Assembly: GCF_009834805.1 (NCBI RefSeq)
Contig: NZ_WVHO01000009.1
Coordinates: 643,445 to 707,444, forward strand
DNA length: 64,000 bases
Origin: Saccharibacter sp. 17.LH.SD
Lineage (GTDB): Bacteria; Pseudomonadota; Alphaproteobacteria; Acetobacterales; Acetobacteraceae
Direction of reading: 5' to 3'
In this document: positions 47,725-56,732 of the stretch, piece by piece
Layout: every line of letters starts with the position of its first letter
Position numbering within the stretch: position 1 is the stretch's first letter
Made by a program: the position numbers and the translations under genes
Notes under the pieces: model-generated
The model's database searches: none
What the model saw: the letters and a program-made list of their open reading frames with translations, nothing else
What the model was told of the DNA's origin: nothing

Positions 47725-48969
47725 TTAGGACGCGAGGCGTCCCGTGGCGACAAAGCGGTAAAAAGCCCCGGCGGCCCCGTGGAAAGTAAAGCTTGTGCAG
47801 GTGCCGTCTTCATTCGCAATTGGCAGGCACAAGACCGGCTGAAGCCGACCAACAAGCCCGGCATCAATAGGGTAGGCGTCAATGGTGATTTTGGTATCGG
47901 CGAAGGCTCCAGCGGGTCCAATATCGTTATAGATGGTCATGGTCTCACCATCATTGCCAACGCGGGCGTCCCATTGTTTTCGCCCAAAGCCTGCCGTGCC
48001 TTGCAGCACGCCTTTTGTGGTTGTCAGTGCACCCCAACTGAGAAGTGGGTTTGACGGGTCAAAGCTGTTGGGGTCAGCCTCAGCCGCATAGAGAGCCTCA
48101 GTACCATCAGCCGAGAGGAAAAGACTATAGAAAGGCTTTTGCCCTTGGGCGGTATTGCACCCAAATTGTCCACTAATGGCGTTTTCAGTGACGCCGTGGA
48201 AGGTGCCGTTTGTGTCGGTCAAATAGAGCTGATCGCGGCGGTTTTGCTGGCTTCTTACCCCCGTTTTGGTGATGGGTGTGTCATGATAAATATCAGACGG
48301 GCTAGAGATGAAGTGATATTGGGGCCTGCCGTTATTCTCTGTGGTATAGCCAAGCTCCCCATTCTGCGTGAAGGTTAGGTAAAGATCAGGGTTGGCCTGT
48401 GGATTGCTGGCTTGTTGGGCGGGTTTGAGATGGATGTAAGACCAGCTCGGCCCTTGCCCGTAATTATCGCCTACCCCAAGAGCGGTTGTGATCCCTCCCG
48501 CATAGTTCAGTGACCCTTTCGCCACATCGCCATCATTAGTATGGCCTTGCGTATTCCAGCCAGGGGCAAGAGGAACATCGATTACTTGGCCTGCCCCAGA
48601 CGGGCCGGGGTCGCCTTTGGGACCGACAAGGCTTTTTAACCAATCCGCTTTAGTTCCCTGGAACCCCTGTTGGACCGCGACTTCATAAGCGGTTTCGCCT
48701 GGGTCGCCTCTGTCTCCTTTGGGGCCAACGAGACTTTTAAGCCACTCTTGTTCGGTGCCTTGGAAGCCTTGCTGAACAGCAAGTTGATAGGCGTCTTTTC
48801 CTGGGTCGCCTGGGGGGCCAGGAGGGCCGACATCATCGTCGGACGTGTCGAGTGGGAAGAGGTAATAAGAGGTTTCGCCATGCTCATCGGTTTGTGTGCC
48901 GAGGAGGCGATTAAGCGGGCGCCCCGCCTTCGCTAAAGGAAGGTCAGCGGGGTTATTGAGGTCAGACAT
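47725..48969 (-). CDS. collagen-like phage tail fibre with two repeats
   Basis: 414 residues. A short N-terminus is followed by two repeats (DAYQLAVQQGFQGTEQEWLK... and TAYEVAVQQGFQGTKADWLK...) flanked by GPPGDPG-like collagen triplets (residues 48-126). Then comes a beta-rich C-terminal part of about 290 residues with DTNGTFHGVTENAISGQFG. The C-terminus is unrelated to the fibre at 46140, so tips differ while shafts are shared. Confidence 0.8.
   Translation of the reverse strand: MSDLNNPADLPLAKAGRPLNRLLGTQTDEHGETSYYLFPLDTSDDDVGPPGPPGDPGKDAYQLAVQQGFQGTEQEWLKSLVGPKGDRGDPGETAYEVAVQQGFQGTKADWLKSLVGPKGDPGPSGAGQVIDVPLAPGWNTQGHTNDGDVAKGSLNYAGGITTALGVGDNYGQGPSWSYIHLKPAQQASNPQANPDLYLTFTQNGELGYTTENNGRPQYHFISSPSDIYHDTPITKTGVRSQQNRRDQLYLTDTNGTFHGVTENAISGQFGCNTAQGQKPFYSLFLSADGTEALYAAEADPNSFDPSNPLLSWGALTTTKGVLQGTAGFGRKQWDARVGNDGETMTIYNDIGPAGAFADTKITIDAYPIDAGLVGRLQPVLCLPIANEDGTCTSFTFHGAAGAFYRFVATGRLAS
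48592..48828 (-). repeat. two tail-fibre repeats homologous to 46491-47081
   Basis: Two units with the same AYxxAVQQGFQGT core. The DNA is close enough to the other fibre's repeats to allow homologous exchange between the two genes. Confidence 0.85.
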
Positions 48970-49018
48970 AGTATGGAGGTCCTAGAGCTTAGGAGGAGCG
49001 TACGGGAGTTTTGATTTT

Positions 49019-50236
49019 TTAGGCGGGCCCTACCGCCATGATGATGACGCGTTGTGGTCGGCTTGCGTCGTTCTGGGCGTAATCGGTAACGGTGAAGCCC
49101 TCAGCCGTCCATGTCCCCAGTGCCGCAGCGCAGTCCCAGTCATTTTCTTGGGCGTTCATAAGGATGGCGATAGGCGGCCCTGAGAAAGGCGTGGGGAATG
49201 TTACCTTTGAGCCATTGTCAGCGATTGTCGTGAAGGCTTCGAGGCGCATAGGCTGCCCTCCTTGGGAGGGAACCTCAAGAAACGGGTTTCCCCGTTGTGA
49301 AACGAGATTGCCGGTTGAGGTGACATTGATAAAATGGTGAATTCCTCCTGAAGCGTCTCGGAAGACGATCGAGGCTGGAATAGTGCCGTCAGAGGTTTTG
49401 CTTAACTCTAAGTAAATCTGCGCGTTATCAAGTTGAGCCCCAAGAGGGAATGTGCTTTTCCCACCGTTCGCGTCATACAAACCCGTCGAGAAGAGCGCGC
49501 CCGTCATGGTGTCGCCTGAGCGGCTGACCTTGTTTCTCTCTAGGTCATTAATCTCGTTTTGAAGTTGATTATCGGCCTGTTTTCTTAAGGCTGCCTCATT
49601 GTCAATTTCGCTTTGAAGTTGTTTATCCGCTTGTGCTCTCAAAGAAGCTTCATTGTTAATTCCGTCTTCAAAATTATTCTGCAAAGCCGCTTCGGAGTTT
49701 TGCCGGTCTTTCTTTTCGGTATCTAAGGCTCCTGCATCGGCATAGTTCCCGCCTGCGGTGAGATGAATCCATGCTCCATCTTGGTCGGAAGGCGATGATT
49801 TGTTGCCGTCTTTGGTGCTGACCCAGAGTAGGCCGGGCGTATCGGGGTCGCAAACAATGGCGTTCTTCTGATAGCCGTTGATGGTGTTGGCAATGGTGGG
49901 GTCAAAGACGCCCATATAGCCCGCTTGAGGGAAGAGCGCATACACACCTGCCGTCATGTTGAGCGAGGCGACATCCCCACTGGAGAAGGATTGTGCTGTC
50001 GTATTATCCTGCCCACGAATGACAGTGACACGGTCGCCTTGCCGCCCGATCACAATACAGACCTCAAATTGATCGGGATTTGAAACCGAGGTGAGGGTTA
50101 GGGCGAAGCGGTCCGTCGGCTGCTGGAGGGCCGGGAAAGCGTCCCCTGTTCCAGGAATCAGCGTGATAATCGTATCGCGTGGGGTGATGCTTTGCGCAAG
50201 CTGAGCGGTGGCGCGGTTGGTGTAACGGTAGGTCAT
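49019..50236 (-). CDS. phage tail fibre/needle protein with heptad repeats
   Basis: 405 residues. The N-terminal 120 (SITPRDTIITLIPGTGDAFP, VIRGQDNTTAQSF) matches the baseplate-attachment domain seen in many fibre proteins. Residues 180-245 carry repeats of the type NEASLRAQADKQLQSEID, a trimeric coiled coil. RSGDTMTGALF is the usual hinge, and the end resembles an H-type carbohydrate-binding fold (FSGPPIAILMNAQE). Likely the main tail fibre. Confidence 0.75.
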   Translation of the reverse strand: MTYRYTNRATAQLAQSITPRDTIITLIPGTGDAFPALQQPTDRFALTLTSVSNPDQFEVCIVIGRQGDRVTVIRGQDNTTAQSFSSGDVASLNMTAGVYALFPQAGYMGVFDPTIANTINGYQKNAIVCDPDTPGLLWVSTKDGNKSSPSDQDGAWIHLTAGGNYADAGALDTEKKDRQNSEAALQNNFEDGINNEASLRAQADKQLQSEIDNEAALRKQADNQLQNEINDLERNKVSRSGDTMTGALFSTGLYDANGGKSTFPLGAQLDNAQIYLELSKTSDGTIPASIVFRDASGGIHHFINVTSTGNLVSQRGNPFLEVPSQGGQPMRLEAFTTIADNGSKVTFPTPFSGPPIAILMNAQENDWDCAAALGTWTAEGFTVTDYAQNDASRPQRVIIMAVGPA

Positions 50237-50263
50237 AGAGAGGTGCGGTCCTGGGAATAAGCC

Positions 50264-50290
50264 ATAAAAAAACCGCCTCAGAGGGCGGCG
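50264..50290 (-). terminator. terminator between baseplate and fibre genes
   Basis: On the minus strand GCCGCCCTC, short loop, GAGGCGGTTTTTTTAT. It overlaps the stop of the 50278-50913 gene and lies before the fibre gene, separating baseplate from fibre expression. Confidence 0.7.
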
Positions 50291-50913
50291 CTTTTGGAGG
50301 TTTTGACCATAAAGGTAAACATGGGCGGCACGTTCAAAATGCCATTTGTCAGGATGCGGCTGAGGATAATCACCAGATCATGAGACCACGGCCCGGTGTC
50401 CGGGGTGATGATGACCTTACGACCCTCAAGGCGGACACTCACAGGGTCGGTGCTGTTGAAGCGCCACGCATGGCCATCATCGCCCGTTAAAAAGCGCATA
50501 ATCCGTCGCTTCAGCCACGGGATCGAGAAGTTAAGACCATCTCCCTTATAGAAGTTCCATGTCAGGATGCGTTTAAAGAGATCGTCGCTAATGGAGTTTC
50601 CGATATAGCGTTTATCGATGACGGTTTCATCAACGGAGAGACGGTTAATGGTGGTGGTATCAATCGCCCCCGTAACACTGCGAAGCTCAACGTAACTGAT
50701 CCGGTAGCGGAATTGGCCATAGAGGCAAAGCGCGCAATAAGACAGTAAATTACCCGTTAAGGCCGGCCCGATATAAAGTGCCATCGGATGCCCCACCATC
50801 CAGAGGATAATCTCTTGCATGAGGGCATTATACGCCTCGAAAAAGGCGATGATGTCCGCATCATCGGAGAATTGCTGATAGGGCGTGGCTGGGGCGAGGA
50901 GGGGTGTTTGCAT
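50278..50913 (-). CDS. phage baseplate-associated protein (after baseplate J)
   Basis: 211 residues. It overlaps the stop of the J-like gene by one base, the position usual for the P2 gpI-like baseplate component. Segments: FFEAYNALMQEIILWMV, RDVGDDGHAWRFNST-like middle, then beta-rich. I cannot name a family; position is the main evidence. Confidence 0.65.
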   Translation of the reverse strand: MQTPLLAPATPYQQFSDDADIIAFFEAYNALMQEIILWMVGHPMALYIGPALTGNLLSYCALCLYGQFRYRISYVELRSVTGAIDTTTINRLSVDETVIDKRYIGNSISDDLFKRILTWNFYKGDGLNFSIPWLKRRIMRFLTGDDGHAWRFNSTDPVSVRLEGRKVIITPDTGPWSHDLVIILSRILTNGILNVPPMFTFMVKTSKSAAL

Positions 50914-52394
50914 TATCCACGCTCCAAACGAATATGATCAGAAGATGTGACGAAATAGCTTTCTGGATCGCCCAGAATAACGGTGCTTTGTCCTTCTGGT
51001 GGGGTCAGGATGCCGTCAATATACACATCAAAATGAAGCCGCGTGATTTGATTGCTGGGAATGAGTTCCAGCAAGGACGATTCAAAAACTGCGTTTAATT
51101 GCAGGATATTGATCGGCTCATTAACGGCGAGGTTATTGATATAGTCGGCCAATTGCGGTGCGATGACATCCCCTGCGGCCTCATTATCGAGAATATTGAC
51201 CGCGGATGTCTGCCAGAAAATGACGAGGCGGACATTTTGCTGAAGCGGGCGGACAAAGGTAATGGGGTAACTATCCGCGCCATCTTGAACCGTTGCCATG
51301 ATGTTACGGTCATTGGTCAGGAGCACACCGCCGCCGCTATAAGGCGCTGAAGAACGCGTATCAACAGGGATGGTAAAGCGGTAAGCGTCCAAGACCGTAG
51401 CGGTAAATTCCCCATTGATCGCGGTCATGCCGGTAGCACCGTCAATGCTGACCGTCTGGCCAGAGGTGAGGCCGTGGGTCAGGGTGGTGGTGATGGTGCA
51501 GGGGTCATCTTGTGTCGCAGATCCCAGTGCGTTGACGCTACCTTGCAGGGTGAGCAAATCAAAACAGCTTTCATAGATCGCCCCAGCAATTTGCTGTGGG
51601 TCGCCACCATCAGCCGTTACGCGATAAGCGAGCGGGATATTCGCGTTATCGGTGATAATGGGGACGGACACAGAGCGAGGAATCACATTCGGCACGGCCT
51701 GAATGCAGGTTTTGATAAAGTTTGGTGTGCCCTGCGTTGTGGCTTGTCCAGCTTGTAAAATACGAGCGCGGGAAGAGGAATCACTTTCGGGATCGCTGCC
51801 CACGGTTGCGGGCTGGGGGTTCGTTACCGTCAGAGAGGCGTTATTCTGATAGTTGCTGACAATTTGGGTAATGCTGTGGGCGGGCGTGACATATTTTCCA
51901 GGCTGAACGGCCAGCACATAAACGTCCCCGAGTGTCCCATCGCTAGGCAGGGTGACATTCTTCTGCGTCTCGTAAATATGCGTGCCGTCACTGACCTGGA
52001 AGCCTTTCCCCAGAAAGAGGCCCGGCGTGCCGATGAAGGTGACATAGGCCGATGGATTGGCGCCGGCTCCACGTTTGACACCGTAGATCTCGCCAAATTG
52101 ATCCAGCCAGGCCGCATTTGCATTGAGCGGGGAGACGGAATTGATCTGATCTACCTTCATTTGATCGGCTTGAGCGAGCGCCCCTACAGCGGTTGAGGCC
52201 ATATCCTCAATGAGTGTGCCGGGGAGATTAGCGGTCAGGCCCGGTGCGCGGGCTGTGGCGCGATTAATCAGCTCATTACGAAGATCATCCGGGGCCGTGG
52301 GTTGCACGCCACTATTGAGGAGGGTGGAGAAAAGGCCCGGATATTGGCTTTCTAGGGCGGAGAGGAGGTCATCCGAAATGTTAAGAAGTGCCAT
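50913..52394 (-). CDS. phage baseplate assembly protein J
   Basis: 493 residues from ATG 52394, which overlaps the stop of the preceding gene (TAATG); an upstream in-frame start at 52451 would run into that gene. Family segments are the N-terminal helix with GLTANLPGTLIEDM and ANAAWLDQFGEIYGVKRG, as in gp47/J-type proteins of contractile tails. It forms the wedge of the baseplate. Confidence 0.88.
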   Translation of the reverse strand: MALLNISDDLLSALESQYPGLFSTLLNSGVQPTAPDDLRNELINRATARAPGLTANLPGTLIEDMASTAVGALAQADQMKVDQINSVSPLNANAAWLDQFGEIYGVKRGAGANPSAYVTFIGTPGLFLGKGFQVSDGTHIYETQKNVTLPSDGTLGDVYVLAVQPGKYVTPAHSITQIVSNYQNNASLTVTNPQPATVGSDPESDSSSRARILQAGQATTQGTPNFIKTCIQAVPNVIPRSVSVPIITDNANIPLAYRVTADGGDPQQIAGAIYESCFDLLTLQGSVNALGSATQDDPCTITTTLTHGLTSGQTVSIDGATGMTAINGEFTATVLDAYRFTIPVDTRSSAPYSGGGVLLTNDRNIMATVQDGADSYPITFVRPLQQNVRLVIFWQTSAVNILDNEAAGDVIAPQLADYINNLAVNEPINILQLNAVFESSLLELIPSNQITRLHFDVYIDGILTPPEGQSTVILGDPESYFVTSSDHIRLERG

Positions 52395-52756
52395 TAATAC
52401 GGCCCCGTTTGACTGAAGGATTGGTTGAACTTGTTCTTCCCGCTCTGCCATGTCGTGCCATCGGGAAGGATGGCATTGATACGATAGGCGGGGTTGTCGC
52501 TTTGAGGTTCGCGAATGATGGTGAGGGAGGCGAAATACCCCGCAAAGCGTTGTTGCGTCATGGTGGTGTAGTAATCAGGCCAAACCTGAGTGAGCAGTGT
52601 TTGCGTGATGGGAATGCCCCAATCGACCCAAAAGGGAGACTCTCCCAATTGCAGCAACAGGGCATTTTGCAGCCACGCGATAATGGCTTGATCACCATCC
52701 ACCGCCACCCAATGGCGCGAGCCATCCGGCTGATGTTGGCGCGTCCAAACTCTCAT
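52394..52756 (-). CDS. phage baseplate wedge component, gpW/gp48-like position
   Basis: 120 residues with WVDWGIPITQTLLTQVWPDYY, typical of small proteins encoded before baseplate J. It starts ATG 52756 and is translationally coupled to J. Function by position. Confidence 0.7.
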   Translation of the reverse strand: MRVWTRQHQPDGSRHWVAVDGDQAIIAWLQNALLLQLGESPFWVDWGIPITQTLLTQVWPDYYTTMTQQRFAGYFASLTIIREPQSDNPAYRINAILPDGTTWQSGKNKFNQSFSQTGPY

Positions 52757-52782
52757 GAGAAAGGCTCCTTCATTTTGGGCAT

Positions 52783-52812
52783 AAAAAAAACCTCCCGGAT
52801 AGGGAGGGTGAT
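52783..52812 (-). terminator. terminator before the baseplate W-J genes
   Basis: On the minus strand CACCCTCCC, short loop, GGGAGGTTTTTTTTATG. It separates the W-J block from the upstream cargo and would stop leftward transcripts before them. Confidence 0.72.
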
Positions 52813-52884
52813 AAATTATTATTGCGTTATCATATTAATCAGATAGCCTGATTGGGTTTTTATTGTAATTTAGGAATCGTTATT

Positions 52885-53592
52885 ATGAAGTATTATGTAT
52901 ATATGCTGTCGCTGATATGCATGTTGTTTTTCTCACAATATTCATATGCCAATGAGGAAAAGAGAACATTAAATCTAGGAGCTCTTTCATGCCAGGAATG
53001 GGTGGATGTCCCTGATCATTCACTTAAGGGAGTTTTTATAGAAGAATGGATATCAGGAAAAATAAACGGAATAGATCTTTTGTGTTTTTTAGAAAAAAGT
53101 GGGAAATGTATTAGTAATTATATCGATAGTTCATACAAGGGTAGAATAGATCAGGTTTTTACATCAGCAAAGAAGTGGTGTAAATCACATCCAGATGCAA
53201 CCGTATCGTCAGCAACAACCTATGCATGGGAACATTTATTCGATGATTTACCTAATATTTCAAGTGAAGATATATACTTAACTGGATTCGGAAAGGCTAC
53301 TTGTTCTACTATAGTGAGTAAAATAAAAACAGATATTGGAGTTTCGGCAGTCCTATTTTTTTCAGATGGAGAGTTTAATGGGTTAGAGGAAAAATGTCAG
53401 AAGGATAATAAAAGTTTTTGCGTTGGGGGCGATACCCTTGCGAAGGCTGATGATAATTATATGTCTCTACTATTTGGAAAGGCAGTGGTTCATTGCACCA
53501 AGAATCACGATGATCACTTTGGGGCGGTCATCTTTGATGTTTGGAGCGATCTTAGACATAAAGCCCATATCCATCATAAAGAGGAAGAGTAA
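52885..53592 (+). CDS. secreted two-domain protein, AT-rich prophage cargo
   Basis: 235 residues from ATG 52885 (AGGAA upstream). Signal peptide: MKYYVYMLSLICMLFFSQYSYA-N. The mature part has two similar halves, each with Cys near the start (LSCQEWVD; ATCSTIVS), a core such as EEWISGKINGIDL or DGEFNGLEEKC, and late CKSHPD or CTKNHDD. The layout is like that of 35724-36416. It is AT-rich and read against the tail genes, a typical added-on (moron) gene. The role is unknown. Confidence 0.7.
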   Translation: MKYYVYMLSLICMLFFSQYSYANEEKRTLNLGALSCQEWVDVPDHSLKGVFIEEWISGKINGIDLLCFLEKSGKCISNYIDSSYKGRIDQVFTSAKKWCKSHPDATVSSATTYAWEHLFDDLPNISSEDIYLTGFGKATCSTIVSKIKTDIGVSAVLFFSDGEFNGLEEKCQKDNKSFCVGGDTLAKADDNYMSLLFGKAVVHCTKNHDDHFGAVIFDVWSDLRHKAHIHHKEEE

Positions 53593-53852
53593 AACTCTTA
53601 AAGAAGAAAAAACGGCTGCCACACTTTCCTCGTTAATAGCGGGGAAGTGTATCAGGTCGAGAAAAATATGAGAGGAGTAACGAGCTCTCTTGATTTTCGT
53701 TCAGGTCTTTCATGGGCTAGAGCCCTAGCCTTCATCAAGAAGAAAGGGCGCTTTCCCACGAGGGAGAAGGGCAAAGAAAAGTGGCCCCAAAGAGGCGCTT
53801 CCCATAGAATCATGACGACACTTGGCTAGAAACCTCAGCCACCTTTGTAGAA

Positions 53853-54341
53853 TCAGGAGAGATGTTTATCGCCTTCATGTGGTGAGACTTTTTTTGTATG
53901 TTCGGGAAAAGGGTTAGCTCTCATGACTAATACGGATAGCCCAATTAAAAGAGCCGTAGAGCCTAAAATACCAGCCATGTAGGGATGATCTGTTACCGCT
54001 AAATAGTAAGAGCCCAGAAGACATGTCAGACCAAAAATGAGCCCGACCACCGTCTTGGATATATCACTAATAAAAGTAAACCATTGTGCACGTAATGCTG
54101 TTTTATTCTGAGTGTCGTTATTCTTTTTAGCCATATCTAAAATTAGGCGAAGAACCTCACCATCTTTCCCAATCTTAGAGTATTCTTCCAGGTCTTTCGC
54201 TGCTGGCAGGGGGCCAACATGCAATGACATTTTGCCGACACGCAAGCTTTGCTTTGCTGTAGGCAGATCGCTAGAATGAAGATAGGTGTGATTTGTCTTC
54301 AATCCATATACATTTGGGTGATGTTCCTCAGATTTGTTCAT
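53853..54341 (-). CDS. DUF2335-like membrane protein
   Basis: 162 residues. SLHVGPLPAAKDLEEYSKIG matches the GPLPPP-type start of the DUF2335 family, followed by MAKKNNDTQNKTALRAQW and two membrane helices (ISDKTVVGLIFGLTCLLGSYYLA-like and GILGSTALLIGLSVLVM). Role unknown; relatives are often in mobile DNA. It overlaps the gene upstream by 14 bases. The gap 53593-53852 holds only a weak hairpin (53619-53651). Confidence 0.7.
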   Translation of the reverse strand: MNKSEEHHPNVYGLKTNHTYLHSSDLPTAKQSLRVGKMSLHVGPLPAAKDLEEYSKIGKDGEVLRLILDMAKKNNDTQNKTALRAQWFTFISDISKTVVGLIFGLTCLLGSYYLAVTDHPYMAGILGSTALLIGLSVLVMRANPFPEHTKKVSPHEGDKHLS

Positions 54342-54525
54342 TTTTAATGAGTTGAGCGTCTGCTTCTTCTAGAGCCACACGCAAAGACCGACCTGCTTGT
54401 CGCCATGCTGCGTTGGTTAGGGAATGAGCTGATACGGAACTATAGATCGTGGGGGGACCGCCGAGTGAGTACAGGGCGGTGAAAACACTTACAAAATTTT
54501 GGAGAATATGTCTTGCCGTACGCAT
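54328..54525 (-). CDS. small cargo protein partner of the DUF2335 gene
   Basis: 65 residues from ATG 54525, where AAGGAGGGG lies 6 bases before it (a longer frame from 54648 lacks such a site). The hydrophobic HILQNFVSVFTALYSLGG is followed by an Ala/Arg-rich helix (AAWRQAGRSLRVALEEADAQ). Unknown; likely cotranscribed with the DUF2335 gene. The 272 bases upstream (54526-54797) show no gene. Confidence 0.6.
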   Translation of the reverse strand: MRTARHILQNFVSVFTALYSLGGPPTIYSSVSAHSLTNAAWRQAGRSLRVALEEADAQLIKNEQI

Positions 54526-54797
54526 TTTCTTCCCCTCCTTAATATTGAGCATAGAACTGCTCCTCCTTCTACTTAGAGAGAAAATTTCCCCATTACAAGG
54601 TGTTACAAAATTTTCTAGAAGTATCGTTGATGGAAAGGATCTCCCCAATATGGCCTTTCAAGATTAAATTGTCCATTGCAATTTGTTGACTGACTCGTGC
54701 TCTTTATAGCAAATGCGGTCGTGGATTGCCTCCCTGAAAACCATAATAACATGCTGGTCTTTTGTTCTAGCATGAGAGCTCGCTTCGTTTAGATCTT

Positions 54798-55514
54798 TCA
54801 CTCAATAACCCCACCCGTTGGCGAGCCTTGGTTTCCGTTGGTGTGTGTGTGGTCTTTATAGGCTTTGCCGTTGATGGTGAGCTTGCCGACTATATTAACG
54901 TTATCGCCTGCAAGGGTGATGGTCGCGCCGCCGGTGGTGAGGGTGACGGTGTTTTGAGAAAGCACGGCCTTCGTTAGCCTTTGCGTGAGGGTGATGCTGT
55001 CCCCTGATAGAACGGCCTTTGTCATCTCGCCTTGTGAGATCGTCGCTTTGTCTTTTGTAAGCTCAACGCGTGTAGAGCCTTTGAGGCGGTCAGTGATCTC
55101 AACGCCATCAATGCCGTAAAGATTGAGGCGTTTCCCGTCTAACTGCGCCCAGTCTTTTTCAGAAATCGGGATGAAGACGCATCCTGTAAGAGTGTTTTTT
55201 CTGTCATTAATATCGGGGCGGCGGCTATCAAGGCCCGCTAGAAAGGCAGTGCTTGCATGTGTCCCGATAATGACCCCTTTGCAGCCTGGTTGCAGCGGCG
55301 TGCGGACATATTCGCTTTCCATGAGGGGAATGGTTAGTAGCGGTAGAGGAATGTCACTATTGGCCTCTATTTGAACCGTCACAATCCGCCCCTCAATACT
55401 TACAATAGAGGCTGGGAACGTGCGAGGCGTGCGGTCGGCAACGCGGCGCGTAACGGCTTTTGATGAACGGCTTAGGGATGGCGATTGCGGAATTTTTCGG
55501 AAAAGATCAGTCAT
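54798..55514 (-). CDS. phage Gp138-like membrane-puncturing spike
   Basis: 238 residues from ATG 55514 (a TTG at 55539-55541 would add 9). An OB-fold-like start (FPASIVSIEGRIVTVQIE) is followed by PLQPGCKGVIIGTHAS and a repetitive beta-helix tail (TLTQRLTKAVLSQNTVTLTT), ending in the KAYKDHTHTNGNQGSPTGG tip. HxH-type tips bind iron in such spikes. It pierces the outer membrane. Confidence 0.82.
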   Translation of the reverse strand: MTDLFRKIPQSPSLSRSSKAVTRRVADRTPRTFPASIVSIEGRIVTVQIEANSDIPLPLLTIPLMESEYVRTPLQPGCKGVIIGTHASTAFLAGLDSRRPDINDRKNTLTGCVFIPISEKDWAQLDGKRLNLYGIDGVEITDRLKGSTRVELTKDKATISQGEMTKAVLSGDSITLTQRLTKAVLSQNTVTLTTGGATITLAGDNVNIVGKLTINGKAYKDHTHTNGNQGSPTGGVIE

Positions 55515-55519
55515 AGTTA

Positions 55520-56653
55520 TCAACTTACAGTGGGGTAGCAATCAATGGCCGTCATCCATTGTTGACCATCAGCAGAGCGAAATTGTCCGAGATGATTGAC
55601 ATGCAGGACAGTAAATTTGCCGCTGAAAAGGGAAGCTCTCTTTTTGGGCGGAGAGAAGGATAAAGCTGATTGCGGATGAATAGCCCCGATAGCGCCGGCT
55701 TCATCAGGAAGCGTAATGATATCCCCCACTGAAATATCCGCTCTGAGAGGACAGCAAATCGTAATGCTGGCCACATTGTTCCATGTGGGTTGTCCGATCA
55801 GCTCTTCAATTGCGATAGGAATAGCCTGCTGGTCAGGATGTGGTTCTTTACAGAAGAATTTTCCATCCCGCGGGGTAATCGTAATGCGTGATTGTTTGTT
55901 GGTGGCAATTTCCCAGGAATCGGCTAACGCTTCAAAAAGTCCATGATCTGTATGGTAAACACCCTGGATATCGCCCGTTGCTACGGGGTCGTTCGCTGTT
56001 TGGAAGATGACCTCCACATTCGGGCTTACTTGCCGAATAGACGCTTTAATAGCCTCTTTGAGAGAGGCTCCGCGCTTGCACTGATACGTATAGGTGGGCA
56101 CTTTTGGAGGCTGATTGGGCTTTGTGTTTTCGCTGGTTGTTGCGTGCCCGTTATAAGGCAGAACGAAAAGAGTAAGAGATAGATCCTCGCCCTCCCAATT
56201 GCCGACAGGTGACCAGATTTGACCGTAAAGGACAACCCCGGCTTGTTCAGGCTTGGCAAGCGGGTATCCATGCCCCATTCCCGCACTCAGGCGGAGTGTT
56301 GCTCCTTGAAGGCTGGACGCTTGGCCTATTGTTGCGGGGTCAATACCGCGAATGGTGATGCTGGCCCCCTCGGCCCCACCGATAGGGCTTGCGTAATCAA
56401 TGACGCTAATCTGAAAATCAATATCCAACGCCCCGGGGTCAAACACGCCTGTTTGCGGCATCCCTCCTGGACTATAAGTTTGGTTTAGTTTGTCGTGGAT
56501 TAAATAGCTGGAGAGATGTAGGAGGTTTCCCGTGCCAATCGCAAGAGATCCTCCATTAGTAGGCTGCGATCCCTCAAATTTGTGTGTTCTATTAATTTTC
56601 TTAATTTCATCTTGGCTCTTGGGGCGCCATATTCTCAAATCATAATAACGCAT
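55520..56653 (-). CDS. phage baseplate hub protein candidate
   Basis: 377 residues starting MRYYDLRIWRP. It is beta-rich with DIDFQISVIDYASPIGGAEG and a gpD/gp44-like middle (YTYQCKRGASLKEAIKASIRQ), the usual profile of hub proteins before a spike gene. The family call rests on position and general pattern. Confidence 0.65.
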   Translation of the reverse strand: MRYYDLRIWRPKSQDEIKKINRTHKFEGSQPTNGGSLAIGTGNLLHLSSYLIHDKLNQTYSPGGMPQTGVFDPGALDIDFQISVIDYASPIGGAEGASITIRGIDPATIGQASSLQGATLRLSAGMGHGYPLAKPEQAGVVLYGQIWSPVGNWEGEDLSLTLFVLPYNGHATTSENTKPNQPPKVPTYTYQCKRGASLKEAIKASIRQVSPNVEVIFQTANDPVATGDIQGVYHTDHGLFEALADSWEIATNKQSRITITPRDGKFFCKEPHPDQQAIPIAIEELIGQPTWNNVASITICCPLRADISVGDIITLPDEAGAIGAIHPQSALSFSPPKKRASLFSGKFTVLHVNHLGQFRSADGQQWMTAIDCYPTVS

Positions 56654-56732
56654 ACATAGTTATTCCAATAGTCTCAACGAGGATGAAAAGCTGTTCCGTT
56701 TCGGAGCGCTTAAGAAAAGGCGGAGGCATCAC

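Noticed and set aside
53647..53829. 60-codon plus-strand frame after the secreted cargo protein
   Set aside because: Basic, low-complexity product without ribosome site or resemblance to known families.
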